A stretch of DNA of 22,796 nt from JAVBLD01 sp031553705. Its GTDB lineage: Bacteria > Bacteroidota > Bacteroidia > Bacteroidales > Marinifilaceae. A program made the translations under genes and the position numbers. The stretch is from positions 1-22,796 of the forward strand of contig JAVBLD010000072.1 of NCBI GenBank assembly GCA_031553705.1. The letters are read 5' to 3'. Numbering within the stretch: position 1 is the stretch's first letter; the number at the start of each line of letters is the position of its first letter. Positions 7,886-15,708 of the stretch are shown here, one piece after another. A model generated the notes under the pieces. It was given only the letters and a program-made list of their open reading frames with translations, did not search any database and was not told the DNA's origin.

Positions 7886-8491
7886 ATGTATAAAGTATTT
7901 TTCAAAGAAAGCTGTTTTTTACTCACAGATCAAAAGAAATGGGATGAAAACAAATACTCTATTTATATCCACTACGAAGCGGATCAAACCAAAGCTTATA
8001 TCCGACAGCAACTTCACAAAGAAGAAGTATTTCATGCTGTAATCTATCACCACGATCCGGAGGTCCTTTTATCCGTCTTTAAATCCTGTTTTTTCTATGT
8101 CAAGGCTGCTGGAGGTGCGGTTTGTGAAAACGGACGCATATTAATCATTAAGAGGCTGGGAATGACAGACCTACCCAAAGGCCACATCGAAGCAAATGAA
8201 AGCATCGAAGCGGGAGCAATCCGTGAAGTAGAAGAAGAATGCGGAATCCGGCAGGTTAGAATCGTTATGCCTATCGACAGTACATTACATATCTACCCCC
8301 ATAGGGAAGAGTGGTATCTGAAAAAAACATACTGGTTTATGATGACCTGTTCTCCCGGTCAGCATCCTGTCCCGCAAAGAGAAGAAGGCATTGAAGAGGT
8401 GTACTGGATTCCGATCAGCGAAATCGGCAATATACTTCCCGACACCTATCCGTCGTTACGACCTGTTTTGTTGTACCTGCAGGCTCAGTGA
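7886..8491 (+). CDS. NUDIX hydrolase
   Basis: 201 residues. The NUDIX box GX5EX7REUXEEXGU is complete at residues 99-121: Gly99, Glu105, then REVEEECGI, so Mg2+-dependent cleavage of a nucleoside diphosphate linked to another group is expected. The catalytic domain (GGAVCENGRILIIKR onward) occupies residues ~75-201; the first ~70 residues form an added N-terminal part (MYKVFFKESCFLLTDQ) of unknown role. The substrate cannot be told; many bacterial proteins of this type act on ADP-ribose, dinucleoside polyphosphates or damaged nucleotides. The 3' end overlaps the convergent kinase gene by 36 bases. Confidence 0.9.
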   Translation: MYKVFFKESCFLLTDQKKWDENKYSIYIHYEADQTKAYIRQQLHKEEVFHAVIYHHDPEVLLSVFKSCFFYVKAAGGAVCENGRILIIKRLGMTDLPKGHIEANESIEAGAIREVEEECGIRQVRIVMPIDSTLHIYPHREEWYLKKTYWFMMTCSPGQHPVPQREEGIEEVYWIPISEIGNILPDTYPSLRPVLLYLQAQ

Positions 8492-9466
8492 GACCGCTTT
8501 TTGTATCTCGGGGAACTTTCCGTCCAGTTTACCGGGGACAAAAAGCGACAAAATATTTTGCAAACCAGGGATAATGGACTTGATAAAATGTACTTTTCTT
8601 TCATGCAGCCCCCGCAATCCAAAAGCACCCATTGCCTGTAACAAACGAACCAGCACAAAATGGTAGTAGACCGCACGAAACTCTCCGGTTTCCACAGGTT
8701 GATAGCCTGCTAGCCCGTTCATATAAAAATCCAGTAACTCATCCCGTTGATGGTCGGGAATCCAGGCAATCGCATCATACAACAGCGAAGCCACATCATA
8801 ATGTAGCGCTCCCTGCCGTCCCCCCTGGTAATCAATAAACCAAACTTCTCCGTCATGCACCATGATATTACGCGACTGAAAATCCCTGAACATGAAATAA
8901 TTTGTGTCCGCGTTACCGACAATTTCTATAAGTTGTTTGAAATCATCTTCCAGCTTTTGCTCCGAGAAGTCGACTCCCGCCAATCGCAGAAAACAATATT
9001 TGAAATAATTCAGATCCCACTGGATGCATTGCTTATCAAAAACCGGACGAGGTACACAACGGCTATAGTCCAATCCTTGTCTTCCCAATAACTGAAAACG
9101 CAATAATTCAGACAACGATCTTTTATACAACTCCATTACGGACGGGCTCAGAATCTCTCCGTCCCTATCCTGTTCCACCACATCCAACAACATGGTTTCG
9201 CCCAAATCCTGCTGTATATAAGAGATCCGGTCCTCCGACACCGCATATATCTCGGGCACACGAAGGTCTTTTTGCCTGAAATGGCGGGAAAAATCTATAA
9301 AAAGAGTATTCTCCTGAATGTCCCGGTTGTATGTAGCAATATATGATCTGCCGGCATAAGTAAGCCGGAAATAACATCTTGCCGAACCGGAAGCCGGCAA
9401 CGCCTCCATTTCCGTTATTCCGGTTCCGAAAGCAGTACGGAACAGATTCAATATGGCGGTTTGCAT
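8456..9466 (-). CDS. Aminoglycoside-phosphotransferase-family kinase, AmgK-like (amino sugar kinase)
   Basis: 336 residues. The protein-kinase-like fold of the APH family is supported by RDFQSRNIM at 194-202 (catalytic Asp195, metal-binding Asn200) and IDYQGGRQG at 211-219 (the DFG-like metal site). The order and spacing, with a short N-lobe (SARCYFRLTYAGRSYIATY), fit AmgK, the anomeric N-acetylmuramate/N-acetylglucosamine kinase of cell-wall recycling. In that pathway the partner is the nucleotidyltransferase MurU; none is next to it here. The gene ends inside the 3' end of the NUDIX gene. The kinase family is quite sure, the AmgK role is inferred. A choline/ethanolamine or other small-molecule kinase remains possible. 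Confidence 0.75.
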   Translation of the reverse strand: MQTAILNLFRTAFGTGITEMEALPASGSARCYFRLTYAGRSYIATYNRDIQENTLFIDFSRHFRQKDLRVPEIYAVSEDRISYIQQDLGETMLLDVVEQDRDGEILSPSVMELYKRSLSELLRFQLLGRQGLDYSRCVPRPVFDKQCIQWDLNYFKYCFLRLAGVDFSEQKLEDDFKQLIEIVGNADTNYFMFRDFQSRNIMVHDGEVWFIDYQGGRQGALHYDVASLLYDAIAWIPDHQRDELLDFYMNGLAGYQPVETGEFRAVYYHFVLVRLLQAMGAFGLRGLHERKVHFIKSIIPGLQNILSLFVPGKLDGKFPEIQKAVSLSLQVQQNRS

Positions 9467-9557
9467 ACCAAAGTTATATAATTAAGTATGTACTCCGGAC
9501 GATGTTTAACCTGTCCATCTTCAAACTTTCCGAATGACACAACAAGCTATAAACATC

Positions 9558-9582
9558 AAATCCGCAGGGAGCCTGCGGATTT
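9558..9582 (-). terminator. Hairpin ending the tRNA operon
   Basis: A perfect 11-base stem (9558-9568 with 9572-9582) with a 3-base loop, 17 bases past the last tRNA on the minus strand. The T-run after it is short, so it may be a processing or weak termination hairpin. Confidence 0.6.
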
Positions 9583-9599
9583 ATAAACGTTATTGATTG

Positions 9600-9683
9600 T
9601 GCCCAAGACAAGACTCGAACTTGCACAGCCGTAAGGCCACTACCACCTCAAAGTAGCGTGTATACCAATTTCACCACTTGGGC
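9600..9683 (-). tRNA. tRNA-Leu(GAG)
   Basis: 84 bases on the minus strand. Acceptor arm GCCCAAG/CTTGGGC is fully paired, discriminator A. Anticodon stem CTACT/GGTAG around loop TTGAGGT gives GAG, which reads CUC and CUU. The long variable arm is GTGGCCTTACGGCTGTGC-like, the T arm has AGTTCGAGTCT. Third gene of the tRNA operon. Confidence 0.95.
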
Positions 9684-9720
9684 CTGTTCAATTTTCAAAG
9701 AAACTACTTTTAAAAGCAAA

Positions 9721-9744
9721 GACAAATTGAATATTCAATTTGTC
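9721..9744. repeat. Perfect 24-base palindrome between two tRNA-Leu genes
   Basis: The 12 bases at 9721-9732 (GACAAATTGAAT) are exactly mirrored at 9733-9744. It lies in the transcribed spacer between tRNA-Leu(CAG) and tRNA-Leu(GAG). As RNA it would form a stable hairpin (with a few loop bases opened); a role in processing the tRNA precursor is possible, but a protein-binding site cannot be excluded. Confidence 0.85.
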
Positions 9745-9751
9745 CTCTCTG

Positions 9752-9835
9752 TACCCGGAATAGGACTCGAACCTACACATCCGTAAGGACACTAGTACCT
9801 GAAACTAGCGTGTCTACCAATTTCACCACCCGGGC
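9752..9835 (-). tRNA. tRNA-Leu(CAG)
   Basis: 84 bases on the minus strand. Acceptor GCCCGGG pairs with TCCGGGT (two G-U pairs), discriminator A. Anticodon stem CTAGT/ACTAG around TTCAGGT gives CAG, which reads CUG. The D arm and variable arm closely resemble those of the neighbouring tRNA-Leu(GAG), so the two look like an old duplication. Second gene of the operon. Confidence 0.96.
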
Positions 9836-9851
9836 ATTCGGTAATGTCTTG

Positions 9852-9922
9852 TTGTCCCACCAGGATTCGAACCTAGACTAACAGAACCAAAATCTGCTGT
9901 GCTGCCATTACACAATGGGACA
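9852..9922 (-). tRNA. tRNA-Gln(TTG)
   Basis: 71 bases on the minus strand. Acceptor TGTCCCA/TGGGACA is fully paired, discriminator A. Anticodon stem GCAGA/TCTGT around TTTTGGT gives UUG, which reads CAA and CAG. T arm has GGTTCGAATCC. First gene of the operon, 21 bases after the -7 box. Confidence 0.96.
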
Positions 9923-9943
9923 ATCTTTTGTACTAAGACGGTG

Positions 9944-9974
9944 CAAATGTAAAACTTTTTCTTTTTCTTACAAA
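9944..9974 (-). promoter_or_regulatory. Promoter of the tRNA Gln-Leu-Leu operon
   Basis: On the minus strand TTTG (9971-9974) and TACATTTG (9944-9951) are exactly 19 bases apart, a perfect match to the Bacteroides consensus. The tRNA-Gln gene starts 21 bases downstream of the -7 box. Confidence 0.85.
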
Positions 9975-10159
9975 AAAAAGAATATAAATTCAACCAAAAT
10001 AATTATTTTCGTGCGTTGTAATCTGGGAGTCCGATGCTTTAAAAGTGTAATCCGTTATGATTGACCCTTTTCTTGGTTACAAATTACATGACAACTAAGA
10101 AAAAGGAGGTTATATCTTGGTTCTATGATAAAAAAGTAAGAATTATCAAAATAAAACAG

Positions 10160-13100
10160 ATGTATAAGATTAAAAATTATCCCCATTTAAGTTTTCAACT
10201 TATCAATAACATTTCCGGATGGGTTGTTTTTATTATTGCAAGCGTCACCTATCTGCTAACGGCAGAGCCGACGGCCAGCCTATGGGACTGTGGTGAGTTT
10301 ATTACCACTTCTGTGGGGCTACAGGTGGGACATCCTCCCGGAGCACCTTTATTTATGATTATCTCAAGGCTATTTGCCATTTTTGCCCCGTCTCCGGACA
10401 AGCAAGCGCTAATGATAAATTGCATGTCAGCCATCGCCTCCGGTGCAACGATCTTATTTCTATTCTGGACAATCTCTCATCTGGCACGCAAAATCGTCGT
10501 AAGAGACAATAACGAGATTACATTTGCGCAACTGATTGCTATTATGGGAGCCTCTTTGGTTGGAGCATTAGCTTACACTTTTTCCGATACATTCTGGTTT
10601 TCGGCGGTAGAAGGTGAAGTATATGCCTTATCATCTCTGTTTACGGCGGTTGTTTTTTGGGCAATCCTGAAATGGGAAAATGTCGCATCCGAACCGCATG
10701 CCAACAGATGGCTGGTGCTGATTGCTTATCTGGTCGGCCTCTCGATCGGAGTCCATCTGTTGAACCTGCTTGCCATCCCGGCAATTGTTTTTGTGTACTA
10801 CTTTAAGAAATATACCCCCACCAGAAACGGCATCATCAAAACCACTCTGGTTTCGCTTGTTATCCTCGGGACAATCAACTTTATCCTTATACCGGGCCTT
10901 ATTAAAGTGGCCGGCTGGTTTGAACTGATCTTCGTAAACGGGATAGGATTGCCTTTCAATACGGGAGTAATCATATATGTTCTCCTGATCATTGCCGGAT
11001 TGGTATACGGTATCCGCTACACTTTGAAAAAAGAGATGCCCATCTGGAACACGATCCTTACCTGTTTTATGGTCATACTGATTGGTTACTCCTCCTATGC
11101 AATGGTAGTTATCCGATCGATCAACAACCCGCCGATTGACGAAAACAGCCCGGACAACGTCTTTGCGCTGCTCTCTTATATCCAAAGGGACCAATACGGA
11201 CAATCGCCGCTGATCTACGGCCAATATTATAATGCTCCGCAAGCATCGATAAAAGATGGAGAAGCGCTGTATTATCAGAATAAAAAGACCGGTAAATACG
11301 ATCATATCGGTTACAAGACAAAAGTTGAGTATGATCAACGGTTTTGTACAGTCTTCCCACGTATGCATGGCGATATCCACGGCCGGCCTTATTTTGAAGC
11401 CCTTTATAAACAGTGGGGCGGAAAACCGAACGGCCCGGTCTATACCGTAGATGGGAAACAGATACAACGACCAAGTTTTGCCAATAACATGAAATTCTTC
11501 TTTAATTATCAGATGGGACATATGTACTGGAGATATTTCATGTGGAATTTCTCCGGACGGCAAAATGATATCCAAGGACATGGAGGAATCGAAAACGGGA
11601 ACTGGATCACCGGCATCCGTTTCATCGATGAAATGCGATTGGGGAACCAATCGGAGCTAACTGATATTATGAAAGCGGAAAAAGGGCACAATGCATACTA
11701 TATGTTACCGTTCCTACTGGGTATTGTGGGAATGTTCTATCAATACCGGAAAGGAAAAACTGGAAAACAGGATTTCTGGGTAGTCCTATTACTATTTTTC
11801 CTCACCGGGCTGGCTATTATCCTGTACCTGAATCAAACCCCGATGGAACCGCGCGAACGGGATTATGCGTATGCCGGTTCGTTCTATGCCTATGCAATAT
11901 GGATCGGCCTTGGAGTACTCGCGCTATGGGAATTCCTTGGTAAAAAACTAAACTCCCAGGTTTCAGCGATCATCGTGACAGTCGTTTGCCTTTTTGCCGT
12001 TCCGGTCAATATGGGCGCCCAGAACTGGGACGATCATGACAGAAGCGGAAGGTATGCGACCATTGCCCACGCAAAGAATTACCTGAACTCATGCGCCCCG
12101 AACGCAATACTTTTCACCTATGGCGACAACGATACATTTCCACTTTGGTATGCGCAGGAGATAGAAAATGTACGGCGGGACATCCGTATCGTTAACCTGA
12201 GCCTGCTGGCAGGTGACTGGTATATCGACCAGATGAAACGAAAAGCCTATGAGACACCGGGCGTACCTATCTCCTTTACCCAGGAGCAATATCACGCCGG
12301 AGTAAGGGATCAGGTATTGGTTTTGGAGCAATATAAGAGCGCCAATCTGAAAGAAGCGATGGAATTCGTCCGTAGCGAACTGCCTCAAACCAAATATAAA
12401 GGAGGATATACCGAAGCTTTTGATTATATTCCTACTCGTCATGTCTATATCCCCGTCGATTCGGCAAAAGTGGTTACTAACGGCACCGTCAGAACGGGAA
12501 ATGCAGACAAAATCGTTAAACAGCTTGAAATTGACATAAAGGAAAATGTCCTGAACAAATCGCAACTGATGCTCCTTGATATCATTGCCACAAACAACTG
12601 GGAACGCCCCATTTATTTCGGTATCGGAATGGGTTCGGAAAATTATATGGGATTTGAAAAATACTTCCAGTTGGAAGGAGCTACCTATCGCGTTGTTCCT
12701 ATTATCACTCCGGAACCTGACTATTACGATTACGGACGGATCGACTCGGAAATCCTTTACGACAACATGATGAACAAATTCGAATGGGGAAATATAAAGG
12801 ATCCGAAGGTTAATATCGACCATTTCCATGATAACACCATTTCGGTAATAAAATACCGGAACAGCTTCCTCCGCTTGGCAGATGCGTTATATCAGGAAAG
12901 TGAAAAGGAAAGCGATCCGGAAAAAGCAAACAGCAAAAAAACGAAAGCAGTTGCAGCATTGGATAAAAGCCTGGAAGAACTTCCGACTTACCAGATTCCG
13001 ATTGATAACGTACTGCTTCAATACATTCCGTTGTACTATACGCTAAACCAACCGGGAAAAGCTAAAATGTTGACAAAAGAGCTGGCCAAAGCGAATTACC

Positions 13101-13303
13101 AGACCTTGAAATATATATACACCCTGGAGCCGGAATTTGCGAGCAGCCCGGATATTCAACGGGAAAGAGAGATCAGCATGCATGTAATGCAAATGTTGTC
13201 TAATGTCTGTATGGAATTTGAGCAAAAAGAACTGGCCGATGAGATCGGGAATATGGTAAATGGTATCTACTCCCCGCTCCACAAAACAATACAACCCAAA
13301 TAA
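10160..13303 (+). CDS. DUF2723 / GT117 family membrane glycosyltransferase-like protein
   Basis: 1047 residues from the ATG at 10160. About a dozen hydrophobic segments fill the first ~620 residues; the last ~430 are hydrophilic. Near the N-terminus stand the family motifs EPTASLWDCGEF (acidic pair at 43 and 46) and GHPPGAPLF (57-65); GDNDTFPLWYAQEIENVRRD opens the soluble part. PF11028 (DUF2723) proteins are classed as GT117 and are related to human TMEM260, a protein O-mannosyltransferase, so transfer of a lipid-linked sugar to exported proteins is plausible but not shown for this gene. Starts further upstream (TTG 10061, ATG 10088) would add lysine-rich residues not expected in the family; 10160 stands right before the conserved part. 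prfB follows after 30 bases, probably in the same transcript. Confidence 0.88.
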   Translation: MYKIKNYPHLSFQLINNISGWVVFIIASVTYLLTAEPTASLWDCGEFITTSVGLQVGHPPGAPLFMIISRLFAIFAPSPDKQALMINCMSAIASGATILFLFWTISHLARKIVVRDNNEITFAQLIAIMGASLVGALAYTFSDTFWFSAVEGEVYALSSLFTAVVFWAILKWENVASEPHANRWLVLIAYLVGLSIGVHLLNLLAIPAIVFVYYFKKYTPTRNGIIKTTLVSLVILGTINFILIPGLIKVAGWFELIFVNGIGLPFNTGVIIYVLLIIAGLVYGIRYTLKKEMPIWNTILTCFMVILIGYSSYAMVVIRSINNPPIDENSPDNVFALLSYIQRDQYGQSPLIYGQYYNAPQASIKDGEALYYQNKKTGKYDHIGYKTKVEYDQRFCTVFPRMHGDIHGRPYFEALYKQWGGKPNGPVYTVDGKQIQRPSFANNMKFFFNYQMGHMYWRYFMWNFSGRQNDIQGHGGIENGNWITGIRFIDEMRLGNQSELTDIMKAEKGHNAYYMLPFLLGIVGMFYQYRKGKTGKQDFWVVLLLFFLTGLAIILYLNQTPMEPRERDYAYAGSFYAYAIWIGLGVLALWEFLGKKLNSQVSAIIVTVVCLFAVPVNMGAQNWDDHDRSGRYATIAHAKNYLNSCAPNAILFTYGDNDTFPLWYAQEIENVRRDIRIVNLSLLAGDWYIDQMKRKAYETPGVPISFTQEQYHAGVRDQVLVLEQYKSANLKEAMEFVRSELPQTKYKGGYTEAFDYIPTRHVYIPVDSAKVVTNGTVRTGNADKIVKQLEIDIKENVLNKSQLMLLDIIATNNWERPIYFGIGMGSENYMGFEKYFQLEGATYRVVPIITPEPDYYDYGRIDSEILYDNMMNKFEWGNIKDPKVNIDHFHDNTISVIKYRNSFLRLADALYQESEKESDPEKANSKKTKAVAALDKSLEELPTYQIPIDNVLLQYIPLYYTLNQPGKAKMLTKELAKANYQTLKYIYTLEPEFASSPDIQREREISMHVMQMLSNVCMEFEQKELADEIGNMVNGIYSPLHKTIQPK

Positions 13304-13333
13304 CACCATTATAAGGAAAGAATAAAATATATT

Positions 13334-14441
13334 ATGATTACAATAGATCACCTGAAAGAGGTTGAAGAGCGCGGTGGCGCCCTGAGGAGGTACCTTTGAC
13401 ATCGATCATAAAAAAATAGAGTTGGAAGAAGAGGAGCTACGTACCCAGGCTCCCGGTTTTTGGGAAGACTCAAAAAACGCCGAGCTGCAAATGAAAAGAA
13501 TCAAGGAACTGAAATCCTGGATTAATGGCTACAATGAGATAAATTCGGCCATAGAGGAGCTACGGTTGGCATTTGATTTTCAAAAAGAAGGGATCACCTC
13601 GGAAGAAGAGGTAGATGAAGCATATAAAAATACGCTCACTTCACTTGAGAATTTGGAGATGAAAAACATGCTACGGCTGGAAGAAGACCACTTGGGTGCA
13701 GTACTGAAGATTAATGCCGGCGCCGGAGGTACCGAAGCCCAGGATTGGGCGGAAATGCTTTACCGTATGTATGCCCGCTGGTGTGAAGGGAAAGGATATA
13801 AAACAATAGTCACCAACTGGCTGGATGGTGATGATGCTGGAATAAAGACCGTAACCTTACAGGTGGAAGGTGATTACGCCTACGGTTTTCTGAAAAGCGA
13901 AAACGGTGTACACCGTCTGGTGCGTGTTTCTCCATACAATGCCCAAGGGAAGCGTATGACCTCTTTTTCTTCGGTAGCCGTAGTGCCGTTGGTTGACGAC
14001 TCTATTGAAATCGAGGTCAACCCGGGAGATATTACCTGGGATACGTTCCGGTCGAGCGGTGCGGGAGGACAAAATGTGAATAAAGTGGAAACGGGTGTGC
14101 GTTTGCACTACAACTATAAAGATCCGGATACCGGAGAGGTAAAGGAAATCGTCATTGAAAACACTGAAAGTCGTTCTCAGTTCGGTAATAAGGATAATGC
14201 TATCCGGTTGCTGAAATCGCAACTTTATGAACTGGAATTGGAAAGAAGGAGAAGAGCTTCCGCCAAAATCGAAGCAGAGAAGAAGAAAATCGAATGGGGA
14301 TCCCAGATACGTAGCTACGTATTTGACGACCGGCGGGTGAAGGACCATAGGACGAACTACCAGACATCCAATGTACAAGCCGTCATGGACGGGGAGATTG
14401 ACGATTTTATCAAAGCCTATCTGATGGAATTCGGTGGGTAG
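13334..14441 (+). CDS. prfB: Peptide chain release factor 2, with programmed +1 frameshift
   Basis: RF2 ends translation at UGA and UAA. The gene starts at ATG 13334, runs 21 codons to CTT TGA (13394-13399), and must shift +1 (skipping T13397) to continue as GAC from 13398 to the stop at 14441; the joined protein has 368 residues, the usual length. The frameshift signal is complete: AGGAGG at 13385-13390, 3-base spacer TAC, slippery CTT, in-frame TGA, next base C. This is the same arrangement as E. coli prfB. Low RF2 lets the ribosome pause at UGA and shift, so RF2 controls its own synthesis. The catalytic GGQ is at 244-246; the stop-codon reading motif is SPY (199-201), a slight change from SPF. 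It lies 30 bases behind the GT117 gene. Confidence 0.97.
13385..13400 (+). promoter_or_regulatory. prfB frameshift signal (internal Shine-Dalgarno, CTT-TGA-C)
   Basis: AGGAGG, TAC, CTTTGAC. The spacing between the internal Shine-Dalgarno and the CUU codon is 3 bases, the distance that stimulates +1 shifting in E. coli. The downstream frame gives the full RF2 sequence, so the shift is required. Confidence 0.95.
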
Positions 14442-14596
14442 TCATAATATCAGAGGCGAAAAGATTTTTCCGTTTTCAACTCAGAATTTATGTTTATATC
14501 CGTTGTGGAAACGGCTTAGAAAGTTATATATATTAGTGGTTTCCGATAGAAGTGCAAAGGTGAAGATATGAATAACGTAATTAATCAAATTTGAAT

Positions 14597-14620
14597 TAAA
14601 CATTTACAATTCAATGTTTA
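14597..14620. repeat. AT-rich inverted repeat before hldA
   Basis: TAAACATT at 14597-14604 is mirrored by AATGTTTA at 14613-14620 with an 8-base spacer, 34 bases before the hldA ATG. It may be an operator or a weak terminator after prfB. The rest of the 212-base gap holds only weak hairpins (for example CCGTT/AACGG near 14499-14513). Confidence 0.4.
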
Positions 14621-14653
14621 TAGTCTTTACTATCGGGTAATAAAGATCAAAAA

Positions 14654-15607
14654 ATGGATACATTAAACTTCTCAAACAGCAAAGTATTGACCGTCGGAGA
14701 CGTGATGTTGGACAAATATTACTTCGGGAATGTGGAACGGATTTCTCCTGAAGCCCCGGTTCCTGTTGTTAATATTAACAGAGAAGAATCGCGTCTGGGA
14801 GGAGCAGCGAATGTCGCAAACAATATCGTCAGCCTCGGGGGGCAGGCTGTATTATGCGGAGCCATAGGTAACGACTCATGGGGTGAAGAGATCGAACAAA
14901 TGACCGAAGCGAAACAAATCCGTACTCATTTGCTGAGAACGCCACAGCCGACCACGACAAAGATCAGGGTTATCGGCGGGAGACAGCAAATCGTAAGGTT
15001 GGATCATGAAGAGAAGATAGCTCTTTCGACTTCGGAAAAAAACGAGTTACGGACGGCAGTAGCCGGAATGCTTTCCGATTGTAATGTGCTGGTAATCTCA
15101 GACTACAATAAAGGCCTTATTTCCGAAGACTTTTGCCGCACCATTATATTTGAGGCCAGACAACAACAAAAGCGGGTAATTATTGATCCTAAAGGGAAGC
15201 ACTGGGAAAAATATGCCGGAGCGGATATTATTACGCCAAACATAAAAGAACTTAGTGAAGTGATGGGCTATCATATTCCGAACAATGACGGAGACATTGA
15301 GATTGCGGCATCAAAAATCTTCTCCAAATATCAGCTGACCTCTTTGCTGGTCACCCGCAGTGAAAAAGGGATGAGCCTGATTAACACCCACTCCTATCTT
15401 CATATCCCGACCCACTCCGAAGAGATCTTTGATGTCAGCGGCGCCGGCGATACGGTAGTTGCAACGCTCAGTATCTGCCTCGCTTCGGGGATGGATATTT
15501 TCTCTGCGATAAAAACAGCCAACGTAGCTGCCGGTATTGTTGTCAAAAAGATAGGTACAGCAACACTATCTATAAAAGACCTGGTATGGGGGGTATATAA
15601 TCCTTGA
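14654..15607 (+). CDS. hldA: D-glycero-beta-D-manno-heptose-7-phosphate kinase
   Basis: 317 residues, a single PfkB-type kinase domain. It makes heptose-1,7-bisphosphate on the way to ADP-heptose for the lipopolysaccharide core; cytoplasmic. The N-terminal region carries DVMLDKYYFGNVERISPEAPVPV split over 16-38, typical of HldE-N/RfaE1, then LGGAANVANN (48-57). The C-terminal PfkB signature DVSGAGDT lies at 260-267 with catalytic base Asp266. There is no cytidylyl/adenylyltransferase domain, so this is the one-domain HldA form and needs a separate HldC, not seen here. A shared terminator separates it from galK. Confidence 0.92.
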   Translation: MDTLNFSNSKVLTVGDVMLDKYYFGNVERISPEAPVPVVNINREESRLGGAANVANNIVSLGGQAVLCGAIGNDSWGEEIEQMTEAKQIRTHLLRTPQPTTTKIRVIGGRQQIVRLDHEEKIALSTSEKNELRTAVAGMLSDCNVLVISDYNKGLISEDFCRTIIFEARQQQKRVIIDPKGKHWEKYAGADIITPNIKELSEVMGYHIPNNDGDIEIAASKIFSKYQLTSLLVTRSEKGMSLINTHSYLHIPTHSEEIFDVSGAGDTVVATLSICLASGMDIFSAIKTANVAAGIVVKKIGTATLSIKDLVWGVYNP

Positions 15608-15646
15608 TTTTTTCGCCGTCCCTTTTTTCCGACATGAAGATGCAAA

Positions 15647-15698
15647 ATAAAAACCAGGGTACTAAAGATTTATAATCTCCCGTACCCTGATTTATTTC
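15647..15698. terminator. Bidirectional terminator between hldA and galK
   Basis: CAGGGTAC (15655-15662) pairs with GTACCCTG (15682-15689); inside the loop AGATT/AATCT forms a second small stem. A-rich and T-rich flanks on both sides (AAATAAAAA, ATTTATTT) let it work for both convergent genes. Confidence 0.7.
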
Positions 15699-15708
15699 CA
15701 GTATCTAA

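Noticed and set aside
10061..10159. Upstream starts of the GT117 gene (TTG 10061, ATG 10088)
   Set aside because: They add a lysine-rich piece that does not fit the family's N-terminus, which begins shortly before the first membrane helix. The choice is probable, not proven.
10631..11650. Long open frame (339 codons) on the minus strand
   Set aside because: It lies wholly antisense to the GT117 gene, whose protein has clear family motifs. The antisense product has no recognisable domain and an odd composition.
13422..14441. RF2 starting at TTG 13422 as a normal unshifted gene
   Set aside because: This drops the first 29 residues of RF2; the complete frameshift signal just upstream explains the missing part.
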